From positions 1-64,000 of the forward strand of contig JAPPEU010000057.1 in the NCBI GenBank assembly GCA_028875245.1: DNA of 64,000 nucleotides, written 5' to 3'. The DNA comes from Chloroflexota bacterium. Its GTDB lineage: Bacteria > Chloroflexota > Anaerolineae > Aggregatilineales > Phototrophicaceae. The first letter of the stretch is position 1. Each line of letters opens with the position of its first letter. This document shows, piece after piece, positions 10,108 to 19,763 of this stretch. The notes under the pieces are model-generated. The model was not told where the DNA came from. It was given only the letters and a program-made list of their open reading frames with translations, and searched no databases. A program made the translations under genes and the position numbers.

Positions 10108-11681
10108 CCGCGCGCGAGAGCCTGTTCGACTCGGGCAAACTCAAGGTCGAGGAGGCGCCGCCCGCGCTCGCTCGGGATTTGAAAGACGGCCTGCGCCTTG
10201 GCGTCATCGGCATTCTCGTCATGTTGGGCGCCGCCTTTTTCTTAAGCGGCATTGTCGGCCCCCTCTTCGCCCTGGGCAACGTCGAAGAGACGGTGATGGA
10301 TGTCTTGACCCGCCTTGCATTGCTGGCGCTGCCATTCGTCGCCTACATCGCCGCCGCAAGCGTCGCCCGCCGCTATACAGTAAGGGACAGTCCGCGCGCG
10401 CTTGGCTTGGCATTGACCACGACGGTCATACTCTTCGCCGCCATATCGGCCGGGCATTATGTCTTCAACTATGGCGTGTTCGCGCCCCGCCCGTCGTTGC
10501 AGATGACGCTGCGCCAAACCGACGCCGGCATTCGTGTTGAAGCGCTGGTCGCCGGTGGCGCGGCCGATACCGCCGAAATGCAGGTCGGCGATGTCATCAC
10601 GGCGATCCGGCGCGACCGCGTCGACTTGGCCGCCTTCAACAAACGGCTGAGCCAATCAGAGGCGGACGCGCCGCTTCGGCTGCGCTTCATGCGCGGCGAT
10701 GAGGAATTGCAAGAGACAGTCCGTGTCATTCTTGTCTCCGACAAGCAGTTGAGCGTCTTGCTGCCGGGCCTCCTCTTTGGCCTTGCCTTCACGGCAATCA
10801 TCGTATTCCTGCCCGGCCATTGGGCGCCTTATATCGCGCTGGTTGGCTTGCTGTCTCCCTTGCTGGTCGGCTATTTTTGGGTCATCGTCGCCACCTTCTC
10901 ATACCGCACCGAAGGGCTCGTGCCTCTCGACAGCAACGACAATTTCGGCGGCTTCACCTTGAAAAACTGGGAATCTATCTTCGCCGGCAATATCTCGGGC
11001 CTGGAATTCAATATCTGGCCGATTCTGATGACCTCGCTGGCGATTGCGGTTGTCATGACCTTTGTCGTCCTGCTGGTATCGTCGATGGCCGGCTATGCCC
11101 TGTCTCGCATGCACTTTCCCGGGCGCCGTTTCTTCCTCTCCTTCACCTTAATCCTGCACGGCTTCCCGGCGATAACACTCTTGATTCCGATATTCATCGT
11201 GCTGCTGCGGCTGGGCAACATGCCCATCATCGGTGAGGTGATCGGTTTCAACACCATCGGCGGCATCGCCTTGGTCATGGTCGCCTTTCAACTGCCGCTC
11301 GGCGTCTGGCTGATGAAAGGCTTTTTCGACAACATCCCCTGGGATATGGAGCGATCCGCCCTCATCGACGGCGCTTCTCGCTTCCGCACCTATTGGGAGA
11401 TCCTGCTGCCGCAGATCCGCCCCGGCTTGCTGGCGCTGGGCATATTCGCTTTCATCGGCGGCTGGAACGCCTACATCATTCCGGCCACCTACTCAATCGG
11501 CACCGGACTTAGCAACCTGCCGGTGTTCTTGAACGAGCTGATCGACGAAACCGCGCCGGTGGATTGGAATCAGGTGGCGGCGGTCGGTTTATTCCAACTG
11601 ATTCCGATCTTCATATTCTTCATCTTTGCTCAGGAATACCTGCTCAATATCTATGCCGGCGGCACCAAAGGCAGTTCGTAA
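10104..11681 (+). CDS. Carbohydrate ABC transporter permease (MalG-like) with inserted PDZ-like domain
   Basis: C-terminal MalG-type permease (ERSALIDGASRFRTYWEILLPQIRPGL); internal segment IRVEALVAGGAADTAEMQVGDVITAIRRDRVDLAAFNKRLSQSEADAPLRLRFMRGDEELQETVRV reads as PDZ. ATGA overlap with upstream permease. Confidence 0.88.
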   Translation: MTARESLFDSGKLKVEEAPPALARDLKDGLRLGVIGILVMLGAAFFLSGIVGPLFALGNVEETVMDVLTRLALLALPFVAYIAAASVARRYTVRDSPRALGLALTTTVILFAAISAGHYVFNYGVFAPRPSLQMTLRQTDAGIRVEALVAGGAADTAEMQVGDVITAIRRDRVDLAAFNKRLSQSEADAPLRLRFMRGDEELQETVRVILVSDKQLSVLLPGLLFGLAFTAIIVFLPGHWAPYIALVGLLSPLLVGYFWVIVATFSYRTEGLVPLDSNDNFGGFTLKNWESIFAGNISGLEFNIWPILMTSLAIAVVMTFVVLLVSSMAGYALSRMHFPGRRFFLSFTLILHGFPAITLLIPIFIVLLRLGNMPIIGEVIGFNTIGGIALVMVAFQLPLGVWLMKGFFDNIPWDMERSALIDGASRFRTYWEILLPQIRPGLLALGIFAFIGGWNAYIIPATYSIGTGLSNLPVFLNELIDETAPVDWNQVAAVGLFQLIPIFIFFIFAQEYLLNIYAGGTKGSS

Positions 11682-11698
11682 CGCGAAAGCGCTGGACA

Positions 11699-12781
11699 AT
11701 GGAAATACGCATTGACAACCTGACCAAGAAATTCGGCGATGTGGTCGGCGTTGAGAATCTGACCTTGCACATTGACGATGGCGAATTTGTGGCTTTTTTG
11801 GGGCCGTCGGGCTGTGGCAAGACGACCACGCTGCTGACCCTGGCCGGCATCTACAAGCCGACCGACGGCCTCATTCGCTTCGGCGACCGGGTGGTCAACA
11901 CCGTGCAGCCGAAGGACCGCAATATCGGCATGGTCTTTCAAAGTTATGCCCTCTATCCCCACATGACCATCTTTCAAAACATCGCCTACCCGCTCAAGCT
12001 GAAGAAAGTGCCCAAGAACGAACAGAATGAGCAGGTGCGGCGTGTCGCCAATGTTATGGGCATCGGCGATTTGCTCGATCGCCGCCCCGGCCAGCTTTCC
12101 GGCGGGCAGCAGCAGCGGGTCGCTCTCGGGCGCGCGCTGGTGAAAGAGCCGGATGTGCTGCTCTTTGATGAACCCTTGTCCAATCTGGATGCCCGCCTGC
12201 GCTTGACCATGCGCGGCGAGATCAAACATTTGCAGAAGAACCTGGGCATCACATCCATTTATGTGACGCATGACCAGGTGGAAGCGATGACCATGGCCGA
12301 TCGCATCGCCGTCATGAATCTGGGGCACTTGCAGGCTTTTGACGCGCCCGATGAATTGTACGACCGGCCCAAGACGCGCTTCGTCGCCGGCTTCGTCGGC
12401 AATCCACCGATGAACTTTCTCGATGTGGAAGTCTCCCGTTTGAATGGGCAATTCCTGGCGGAGGCGGATGCGATCCGTCTTCCACTGGGCGCAGAGCGAG
12501 GCGAGCCGCCCGCGGGCCACCCCGGCGCCGTTGTCATGGGCATCCGGCCGGAGGATATCCAAATCGCTGATGATGGCGATGTCCGCGGCGAGATATTCGT
12601 GGTGGAACCGCTCGGCCGCGAAGACCTGATCGATGTGCGCATCGGCTCAAACAGTTTCATCTTGCTCGCCGATACCGAGAAGCAGTACCGAGCCGGGCAG
12701 CCGGTCGCGCTCAAGTTCGACATGTCGCAGGCGCAATTCTTCGATCCGCAGACTGAGCGATCCCTGCTTTGGCGCCAGTAA
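11699..12781 (+). CDS. Sugar ABC transporter ATP-binding protein (MsmK/UgpC-like)
   Basis: Walker A GPSGCGKTT, LSGGQQQRVALGRAL, LLFDEPLSNLDARLR; C-terminal TOBE-like region. Confidence 0.93.
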   Translation: MEIRIDNLTKKFGDVVGVENLTLHIDDGEFVAFLGPSGCGKTTTLLTLAGIYKPTDGLIRFGDRVVNTVQPKDRNIGMVFQSYALYPHMTIFQNIAYPLKLKKVPKNEQNEQVRRVANVMGIGDLLDRRPGQLSGGQQQRVALGRALVKEPDVLLFDEPLSNLDARLRLTMRGEIKHLQKNLGITSIYVTHDQVEAMTMADRIAVMNLGHLQAFDAPDELYDRPKTRFVAGFVGNPPMNFLDVEVSRLNGQFLAEADAIRLPLGAERGEPPAGHPGAVVMGIRPEDIQIADDGDVRGEIFVVEPLGREDLIDVRIGSNSFILLADTEKQYRAGQPVALKFDMSQAQFFDPQTERSLLWRQ

Positions 12782-14220
12782 ACAGCCGCATGTTGGATGC
12801 GCAGCTGGATAGCCTTCGGCGAATCCCGCAAATAGAACCGGCTTGCCAGCTTGCGCTGCGCCATGCGCCTATCATTCGCTTTGACGCGCGCGAGCCTTTC
12901 CTTCCCGCAGCCGTCGGTTATACGGTATTTCGAGGCGACGCGCCATCCGCCTCCTTTCCACGCGACATCAAACTGCGCGCGGGTTGCGCCTTCGCCATCG
13001 AATACGCCATCTGGTGGGACTGGGACATCCAGCACCTCTATGAGTTGGAACATATATGGGTCTATGTCGATCGCGCCGGGGAACTTGTCGACGCTGAAGC
13101 GAGCTGGCATGGACGTTACCATAGAATGCGGGATGACGACGGAAGGCTGCCCACGCAAGACGGCAGATTAGCGCTCCATTCGGAGCCGGGCAAGCACGCT
13201 TTCGCCCCGTCGCCCGAATGGTTGCTGCAACGGAAAGCGAAGACGCTCGCCAGTTGCGGCGTCCGCGCCGGGGCGATGGGCCTGCATGTCACGCCCCTCT
13301 TCAACGGCCTCATCACTGACGACAAGCCGCAAAACCACCGCCTGGTGCACACATACCTGGAGCGGCGCGCTTTCGAGCCCACATACAGCTTTTCCCAGCG
13401 CTTTGATCTTCGCTGCGCCAGATTTGTCCCTTGGCCGCATCTCTTCGCCTGGATTCCGGCGCGCGTTTCAGCCTGGCTGGACGAACTGGAAGCGACCATC
13501 CCGCCAGAAGAAAGACGCGTCCTGCGAATCGCCCATCGCGGCGCATCAGCATACGCGGCGGAAAACTCACTGGCGGCCATAGTCGCGGCGGCTGAACTGG
13601 GCGCCGATATGGTGGAAATCGACATCCGTACGACGGCGGATGATGTGCCCATTGTGATTCATGACGGCAGCCTCATGCGGATGCACGGCGTTGAAGGTGA
13701 TGTTTCGGACTTGACGATGGACGAGCTTTGCCGCTTGACGGCGAGCGGGAGCCCGGTCATCAGCTTTGACGAAGCGGTCGCCCTGTGTCGCGAACTGCAG
13801 TTGGGGCTGTACCTGGATATCAAGCGGCTCACCGTTGCCGCAGCGCGTTCTATGTTCGCGGCGCTGGATGAGCGGCACTATCTGAAGCACACGATCTTTG
13901 GCTCATTCCGCCCCGATTATCTGGCCGATATCAAAGCGGCGCGCCCCGACGCCAGGACCTCCGTTTTATTCGGCGCGGTTCACATCGATCCAGTCAAATT
14001 GGCGGGCGCGGTCAATGCCGATTACGTCCACCCCTGTTGGGAGCATCGCGCCGAGGAGCCGCACAAGCTCTTGACGCCGGCCTGGATTGAAAGCGTGCGA
14101 GCGGCGAACCTGGGCATCGTCTGCTGGCATGAAGAGCGGCCGGCGGAAATCGCGGCGCTGATGGCCCTGGGCGTCGATGCCATCTGTTCCGATAAGCCCG
14201 AACTGCTCTTGCGAGCGTGA
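12769..14220 (+). CDS. Glycerophosphodiester phosphodiesterase-domain protein with ~240-aa N-terminal extra domain
   Basis: C-terminal GDPD motifs (IAHRGASAYAAENSLAAIVAAAELGADMVEIDIRTTADDVPIVIHD); start could be the ATG at 12790. Confidence 0.85.
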   Translation: MAPVNSRMLDAQLDSLRRIPQIEPACQLALRHAPIIRFDAREPFLPAAVGYTVFRGDAPSASFPRDIKLRAGCAFAIEYAIWWDWDIQHLYELEHIWVYVDRAGELVDAEASWHGRYHRMRDDDGRLPTQDGRLALHSEPGKHAFAPSPEWLLQRKAKTLASCGVRAGAMGLHVTPLFNGLITDDKPQNHRLVHTYLERRAFEPTYSFSQRFDLRCARFVPWPHLFAWIPARVSAWLDELEATIPPEERRVLRIAHRGASAYAAENSLAAIVAAAELGADMVEIDIRTTADDVPIVIHDGSLMRMHGVEGDVSDLTMDELCRLTASGSPVISFDEAVALCRELQLGLYLDIKRLTVAAARSMFAALDERHYLKHTIFGSFRPDYLADIKAARPDARTSVLFGAVHIDPVKLAGAVNADYVHPCWEHRAEEPHKLLTPAWIESVRAANLGIVCWHEERPAEIAALMALGVDAICSDKPELLLRA

Positions 14221-14233
14221 AAATGAAAGGCAA

Positions 14234-15361
14234 ATGATGGCAACGGAGCCACTGTTCCCAACGAGCGTCATCGGCAGTTTGCCCCGTCCGAAGTGGGTCA
14301 TTGACCTGCTGCTCAAGCATCAGGACGGCTCGCTGAGCGATGAAGCGCTGGATGAGGCGCTCGACAAGGCAATCGTCTATGCGATAGGCATGCAGGAAGC
14401 GGCCGGCATCGACATCATATCGGATGGCGAATGGCGCAGAATCGGCTACTTTGAAGTCTTCGCTCAGCGGGTCGGCGGTTTTCAAGGCGCTGAATATCAG
14501 ACGCAAGCGCTGGCGCCTGAAGTGCTGCCCGATAGCGGGCTCTCCCGGCCGCAGCAATGGACGCTGAAGGAATTCCAGCAAGCCCTCGTGGTGGATCGCA
14601 TGACTTATTCGCGCCCGATTGCGGCGGGTAGCGCGGCCTTCCTGCGTCAAAACACCGAACATGAAATCAAAGTCGCCTTGCCAACGCCGCATATGATCGG
14701 CGGACGGCTCTGGCATCCCGAATACTCCAGCGGCGCTTATCCGACGCGGCGTGAATTCATCGAAGCCGTCATTCCGATTCTGCGGGAAGAAGTCATCGCC
14801 TTGCGCGCTGCCGGCGTCGATGTCGTTCAGTTCGATGATCCTTGGCTTTGTTTCTTCGTTGACCCCGAGCATCGCGCCCGATTTGACGATCCCGATGCCG
14901 AGATTGAGCGCGCCATTGATGACCTGAATCGCGTCCTCGCCGGCATCGACGGGCTCAAAACCGCCCTCCATGTCTGCCGCGGCAATCGCGCCCGCACCGT
15001 TTACGCCAGCGGCGATTATGAGCCGATCATGCCTCATCTGCTGCGCGCTGATGTCCACCAGCTCGCAATGGAATTCGCCGTCACGCAAGCGGGGGATGTA
15101 TCGATATTCGAGCGCTTCCCGACCGATAAGGAGATCGGCTTGGGCGTTGTGGATGTGCGCGGCGAGGTCGCCGATAGGCCGGCCCTTGTTGTGGAGCGGG
15201 TCGAAAAAGCGCTGCGATACCTAGAGCGGGAACAGATCACGCTCAACCCGGATTGTGGCTTCGCGCCCACCAGCACCAACCCGATTTCGCTTGAAGAAGC
15301 CTACCAAAAGCTGAACGCGATGGCGCAGGCCGCGGCGATTCTGCGCGAACGTTATGCCTGA
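14234..15361 (+). CDS. MetE C-terminal-like (cobalamin-independent methionine synthase family) protein
   Basis: TSVIGSLPRPKW...; DGEWRR; VDVVQFDDPWL; HVCRGNR; LNPDCGFAPTSTNPISLEEAYQKL. Confidence 0.85.
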   Translation: MMATEPLFPTSVIGSLPRPKWVIDLLLKHQDGSLSDEALDEALDKAIVYAIGMQEAAGIDIISDGEWRRIGYFEVFAQRVGGFQGAEYQTQALAPEVLPDSGLSRPQQWTLKEFQQALVVDRMTYSRPIAAGSAAFLRQNTEHEIKVALPTPHMIGGRLWHPEYSSGAYPTRREFIEAVIPILREEVIALRAAGVDVVQFDDPWLCFFVDPEHRARFDDPDAEIERAIDDLNRVLAGIDGLKTALHVCRGNRARTVYASGDYEPIMPHLLRADVHQLAMEFAVTQAGDVSIFERFPTDKEIGLGVVDVRGEVADRPALVVERVEKALRYLEREQITLNPDCGFAPTSTNPISLEEAYQKLNAMAQAAAILRERYA

Positions 15362-15433
15362 AGATCCCCCGCCAATTCCCCGTCAAAGCATGACGAATTG
15401 TAGGCAGGTCGCCCGTCGTGCCGCGAAATGTTA

Positions 15434-15528
15434 GGGCGAGCCACCGTCTCGCCCCTACGAACTGATGGCTCGTTCGCCAATGCCGACCCCAACAATGCCA
15501 AATGTAGGGGCGACATATCATGTCGCCC
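15434..15528. repeat. Two family A REP-like hairpins
   Basis: GGGCGAG-CCACCGT-CTCGCCC (15434-15454) and GGGCGACAT-ATC-ATGTCGCCC (15508-15528). Confidence 0.8.
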
Positions 15529-15612
15529 GCCGCCGCGCGCCATTGCCATTCGACAGCCGCCGCGCCATGTGTTAGATTCTGCCTGTAGCAAAGGCGAATG
15601 TGAAACGCAAAA

Positions 15613-17847
15613 ATGGAACGCTCCAAGCGATTCGACCTGCTGGCGCAGCGCGATATCAACAAAGAGACCTATGTCGAGCCTTGGCCCGAAGCCGGCTTGA
15701 TCGTCGCCGACAGCCCTTACGACCCGTCGCCCAGCATAAAAATTGAAGATGGCCGCGTCCGTGAAATCGACGGCGTCGCGCGGGCTGACTTTGACGCGCT
15801 GGATATTTTCATCGCCACGCGCGCACTGGACCTGAGAGTCGCTGAAGAAGCGATGGCGCTGCCTTCAAAGGACTATGCGCGCATGCTGGCAGACATCAAC
15901 GTGCCGCGCGCGGAGATCGCTCGTTTGATCGCAGGCTGCACGCCGGCCAAGCTGACCGACATCATCCGGCACATGAATGTCCTGGAAATGATGATGGGCT
16001 TGGCCAAGATGCGCATCCGGCGCACCCCGGCCAATCAAGCCCATGTCACCAACTGGCGCGAGCATCCGGCGCTGCTGGCGGCGGACGCGGCCGAAGCCGC
16101 ATTGCGCGGTTTCGCCGAAGTCGAGACGACGGTTCGCGTCGCCCGCTTCGCCCCCTTCAACGCGCTGGCCATCCTGGTCGGCACGCAGACGGGCCGCGGT
16201 GGCGTGCTGACGCAATGCTCGGTAGAAGAAGCCCTGGGTTTGCGCCTGGCGATGAAAGGGCTGACGAGCTACGCCGAGACGCTTTCGGTCTATGGCACCG
16301 AAAAGACATTCGTCGATGGCGACGATACGCCCTGGTCCAAGGCTTTTCTCGCTTCCGCCTATGCCTCGCGCGGCGTCAAAATCCGCTTCACCTCCGGCAC
16401 CGGCTCGGAAGCGCTGATGGGCCGCGCCGAGCGGAAATCGATGCTGTACCTGGAAGCGCGCTGCCTGCTGGTCGTCAAGGGCGCCGGCAGTCAAGGCGTG
16501 CAGAACGGCTCGATTTCCTGCATCGCCCTGCCGGAAGCCCTGCCCGGCGGCGTGCGGGCCGTGCTGGCGGAGAACCTGCTCGCCTCCATGCTCGGCCTGG
16601 AAGTGGCGGCCGGCAACGATGCGCTGGCATCGCATTCGAGCATTCGCAAAACCGCCAAGCTCATGCTGCAATTCATCCCGGGGGCGGATTTCATCTTCAG
16701 CGGCTACAGCGCCATCCCCAAGCGCGACAACCTCTTCGGCGGCGGCAATTTCGATGCCGAAGACTTCGACGATTACAACGTCTTGCAGCGCGATATGCAG
16801 GTCGACGGCGGCGTCCGCCCGATCACCGAGGCTGAGGCCCTGGCTATCCGGCGCAAGGGCGCCCGCGCGATTCAAGCTGTCTACCGCGAAATGAATCTGC
16901 CGGAAATCACTGACGAGGAGATTGACGCAGCCGCCCTGGCGCATGGCAGCGACGACATGCCCGAGCGCGATATCGTGCCCGATCTGGAAGCGGCCGACGC
17001 CTTCATGGCCGGCGATGACGATTTTCTCGCCGTCATCCGCGCCTTGCAGAAGACCGGTTTCAGCGATGTCGCCGACAATATCCTGGAAATGGGGCGGCAG
17101 CGCATCGCCGCCGATTACTTGCAGCCATCGGCGATATTCGACGCCGACTTCAAAGTGCAAAGCGCGATCAACGACGCCAACGATTATGTCGGGCCCGGCA
17201 GCGGCTATCGCCCGGGTGGGGAGCGCTGGCGCGAGATGCAGGCCATCCCGCAAGCCAAATCGCCGGAAGGCTTCGTCGACCCGCATATTGGCGAGCCCCT
17301 GTCGCGCTTGGTGGAGCTCGGTCCCGCGGCCCCGGGAACGCAACGCGAAGTTGTTCTTGCGCTCGGCCCGGCATTTGGCGGCGCGCTTGCGACGACAATC
17401 GGCGGCTTGGATCATGACGCTGTGCTTGAGGCGATATTGAGCGGCGTCGCCTCCGAGGGCATTGTGGCGCGCATCGTCCGCGTCTATCACTCATCGGATT
17501 GCGCCGCCATCGGTTACGTCGGCGCGCGTTTGAGCGGCAGCGGCATCGGCATCGGCCTGCAATCACGCGGCACCGCCGTCATCCATCAGAAAGACCTGGC
17601 GCCGTTGAACAACCTGGAGCTATTCCCGCAATCGCCCAGCCTGACGCTGGCGACCTATGAAAACATCGGGCGCAATGCCGCGCGTTATGCCTTGGGTTTG
17701 GCGACGGTGCCGGTCGCGGTCGAAATTGACAACGGCGCCCGCCTGCGCCTCATCGTGAAGACGGCCCTGCTCCATCGCCGCGAAACCGACGAGGTCTGCC
17801 CCGAGCAGCCGCCGATGGAATTGCGCTTCGATTGGGAGCCGGAGTAG
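15613..17847 (+). CDS. B12-dependent propanediol/glycerol dehydratase, fused large + medium subunits (PduC-PduD-like)
   Basis: N-terminal ~550 aa follow PduC (SKRFDLLAQRDINKE..., VTNWREHPALLAADAAEAALRGFAEVETTVRVARFAPFNALAILVGTQTGRGGVLTQCSVEEA, MRFTSGTGSEALMG-like); C-terminal ~170 aa follow PduD (SDCAAIGYVGARLSGSGIGIGLQSRGTAVIHQKDLAPLNNLELFPQSPSLTLATYENIGRNAARYA). Confidence 0.95.
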   Translation: MERSKRFDLLAQRDINKETYVEPWPEAGLIVADSPYDPSPSIKIEDGRVREIDGVARADFDALDIFIATRALDLRVAEEAMALPSKDYARMLADINVPRAEIARLIAGCTPAKLTDIIRHMNVLEMMMGLAKMRIRRTPANQAHVTNWREHPALLAADAAEAALRGFAEVETTVRVARFAPFNALAILVGTQTGRGGVLTQCSVEEALGLRLAMKGLTSYAETLSVYGTEKTFVDGDDTPWSKAFLASAYASRGVKIRFTSGTGSEALMGRAERKSMLYLEARCLLVVKGAGSQGVQNGSISCIALPEALPGGVRAVLAENLLASMLGLEVAAGNDALASHSSIRKTAKLMLQFIPGADFIFSGYSAIPKRDNLFGGGNFDAEDFDDYNVLQRDMQVDGGVRPITEAEALAIRRKGARAIQAVYREMNLPEITDEEIDAAALAHGSDDMPERDIVPDLEAADAFMAGDDDFLAVIRALQKTGFSDVADNILEMGRQRIAADYLQPSAIFDADFKVQSAINDANDYVGPGSGYRPGGERWREMQAIPQAKSPEGFVDPHIGEPLSRLVELGPAAPGTQREVVLALGPAFGGALATTIGGLDHDAVLEAILSGVASEGIVARIVRVYHSSDCAAIGYVGARLSGSGIGIGLQSRGTAVIHQKDLAPLNNLELFPQSPSLTLATYENIGRNAARYALGLATVPVAVEIDNGARLRLIVKTALLHRRETDEVCPEQPPMELRFDWEPE

Positions 17848-18257
17848 TGGCTGAAACCAAGAGCGAGTACCCGCTGCGTGACAGCGAGGCCGACCAGCTC
17901 CGCACCCATAGCGGGCTCCCCCTGGGCGACATCACGGCCGAGGCGATTGCGGCCGGCGCGCTCAGAGGCGATGACCTGCGCACCCATGCCGATACCCTGC
18001 GGCGGCAAGCGGCGATCGCGCGCGACAGCGGCTATCCGCAACTGGCGGCCAATCTATTGCGAGCGGCGGAACTGACCGACGTGCCCAACGAGGAGCTGTT
18101 GAAGATTTATGAACTGCTGCGCCCGGAGCGCGCTTCCTACGGCGAACTTGTCCGCCTGGCGGATTACCTGGAAGAGACTTACGGCGCGCGGGAAAACGCC
18201 GCCTTCATCAAGGACGCGGCGGAAGTCTATCGCGAGCGCGGCCTGCTGCGCCGCTGA
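17847..18257 (+). CDS. Propanediol/glycerol dehydratase small subunit (PduE-like)
   Basis: LRTHADTLRRQAAIARDSGYPQLAANLLRAAELTDVPNEELLKIYELLRPERASYGELVRLADYLEETYGA matches PduE pattern; GTG start overlaps upstream TAG (TAGTG). Confidence 0.93.
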   Translation: MAETKSEYPLRDSEADQLRTHSGLPLGDITAEAIAAGALRGDDLRTHADTLRRQAAIARDSGYPQLAANLLRAAELTDVPNEELLKIYELLRPERASYGELVRLADYLEETYGARENAAFIKDAAEVYRERGLLRR

Positions 18258-18282
18258 AGCGCATGCTTGCGTTACAAATGCA

Positions 18283-18355
18283 GGGCTGTTTCGCTGAAAC
18301 GCCCGCAGTCAAATTGTATACGGTCAAAACGGGCGTCTCGGCGAGATGCCCCTGC
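18283..18355. repeat. Two family A REP-like hairpins
   Basis: GGGCTGTTTC-GCT-GAAACGCCC and GGGCGTCTC-GGC-GAGATGCCC. Confidence 0.75.
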
Positions 18356-18380
18356 ATGTGATATGCGATAGGGACAGCCG

Positions 18381-19655
18381 ATGACAGACAGGCCGCTTGA
18401 ATCCAACATCAACACCCACTCGCGCCCGAGCGATCTCAAAATCACCGATCTGCGCATCGTCAATCTCGAGCCGCTGCCCTTCAACGTCACCTTGCTTCGC
18501 CTCGACACGAACCAGGGCATCAGCGGCTATGGCGAAGTCCGCGACGGCGCCAGCCCGACATACGCGCTCTTGCTCAAATCGCGCCTGCTGGGCGAGAACC
18601 CCTGTAACATCGACAGGCTATTCCGCAAAATCAAGCAGTTCGGCTACCATGGCCGGCAAGGCGGCGGCGTCTGCGGCATCGAGATGGCGCTCTTCGACCT
18701 GGCGGGCAAGGCTTACGGCGTACCGGCTTATCAACTGGCCGGCGGCAAGTTCCGCGACAGAGCCCTGATCTACAGTGACACCGACACGGTCGCCGATGGC
18801 GCGGCCATGGGCGAACGACTCAAACGGCGCATGGACGCCGGCTTCAAATTCCTGAAAATGGATATCGGCATCGGCCTGCTGGACGGGATCGACGGCGCGA
18901 TCTCGGCGCCGCCGGGCGCGCTGGAACGGCGCGATGTCATGCATCCCTTCACCGGCATCCAACTCACTGATATCGGCATCGACTACCTTGTGGAATACGT
19001 CCGACAGGTGCGCGGCGCTATCGGCTATGAGATTCCGCTGGCGGCGGACCACTTCGGGCATATCAATGTCGAATCCTGCATCCGGCTGGGGCAAGCGCTC
19101 GACCCGTTCTCGCTCGCCTGGTATGAAGACATGATCCCCTGGCAGTTGACCGAGCAGTGGCGGCAGCTGAAACAATCGGTGCTCACGCCCGTCTGCACTG
19201 GCGAGGACATCTATCTGAAAGAGGGCTTTCGGCCGCTGCTGGAGGCCGGCGCCGTCTCGATCATCCACCCTGACCTGGCGACCTCCGGCGGCATCATGGA
19301 GACGAAGAAGATCGGCGACATGGCGCAGGATTACGGCGTGCCGATGGCGATGCACATGGCCGGCTCGCCCGTCTCCTTCCTGGCCAATGTCCACTGCGCC
19401 GCCGCCACCGAGAACTTCTACGTGCTGGAGAATCACTCGGTTGACCTGCCCTGGTGGAGCGATCTTATCGATGGCATATCGAAGCCGCTGATCGTCGATG
19501 GCTACGCGCCCGTGCCGGAAGCGCCCGGCCTTGGCTTCGGCGATCTCAACGAAGCGGTCATCCGCGAGCACATCGACAAGACGCGCCCCGACGGCTATTT
19601 CGAGCCGACTGAGCGCTGGGATGGCGAGCGCTCGCTTGATCACTTGTGGAGTTGA
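18381..19655 (+). CDS. Mandelate racemase/muconate lactonizing enzyme family (enolase superfamily)
   Basis: GFKFLKMDIGIG, LAADHFGHI, WYEDMIPW, CTGEDIY, HMAGSPV motifs. Confidence 0.9.
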   Translation: MTDRPLESNINTHSRPSDLKITDLRIVNLEPLPFNVTLLRLDTNQGISGYGEVRDGASPTYALLLKSRLLGENPCNIDRLFRKIKQFGYHGRQGGGVCGIEMALFDLAGKAYGVPAYQLAGGKFRDRALIYSDTDTVADGAAMGERLKRRMDAGFKFLKMDIGIGLLDGIDGAISAPPGALERRDVMHPFTGIQLTDIGIDYLVEYVRQVRGAIGYEIPLAADHFGHINVESCIRLGQALDPFSLAWYEDMIPWQLTEQWRQLKQSVLTPVCTGEDIYLKEGFRPLLEAGAVSIIHPDLATSGGIMETKKIGDMAQDYGVPMAMHMAGSPVSFLANVHCAAATENFYVLENHSVDLPWWSDLIDGISKPLIVDGYAPVPEAPGLGFGDLNEAVIREHIDKTRPDGYFEPTERWDGERSLDHLWS

Positions 19656-19763
19656 CGGGCGGACAAAACAGACCAGGCCAACGCGAAAAAACTCTGTGCC
19701 CTCTGTGTCCTCGGTGGTAAAAATAAACGACATCTTCACTGCGACTCACAACTGGTACGCACC

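Noticed and set aside
14012-15088. 358-aa minus-strand ORF antisense to the MetE-like and GDPD genes
   Set aside because: Crosses a real gene boundary; composition typical of antisense frame.
15865-17490. 541-aa minus-strand ORF antisense to the dehydratase gene
   Set aside because: High-GC shadow ORF; low-complexity His/Arg/Gln-rich composition with no motifs; the plus-strand frame is unmistakable PduCD.
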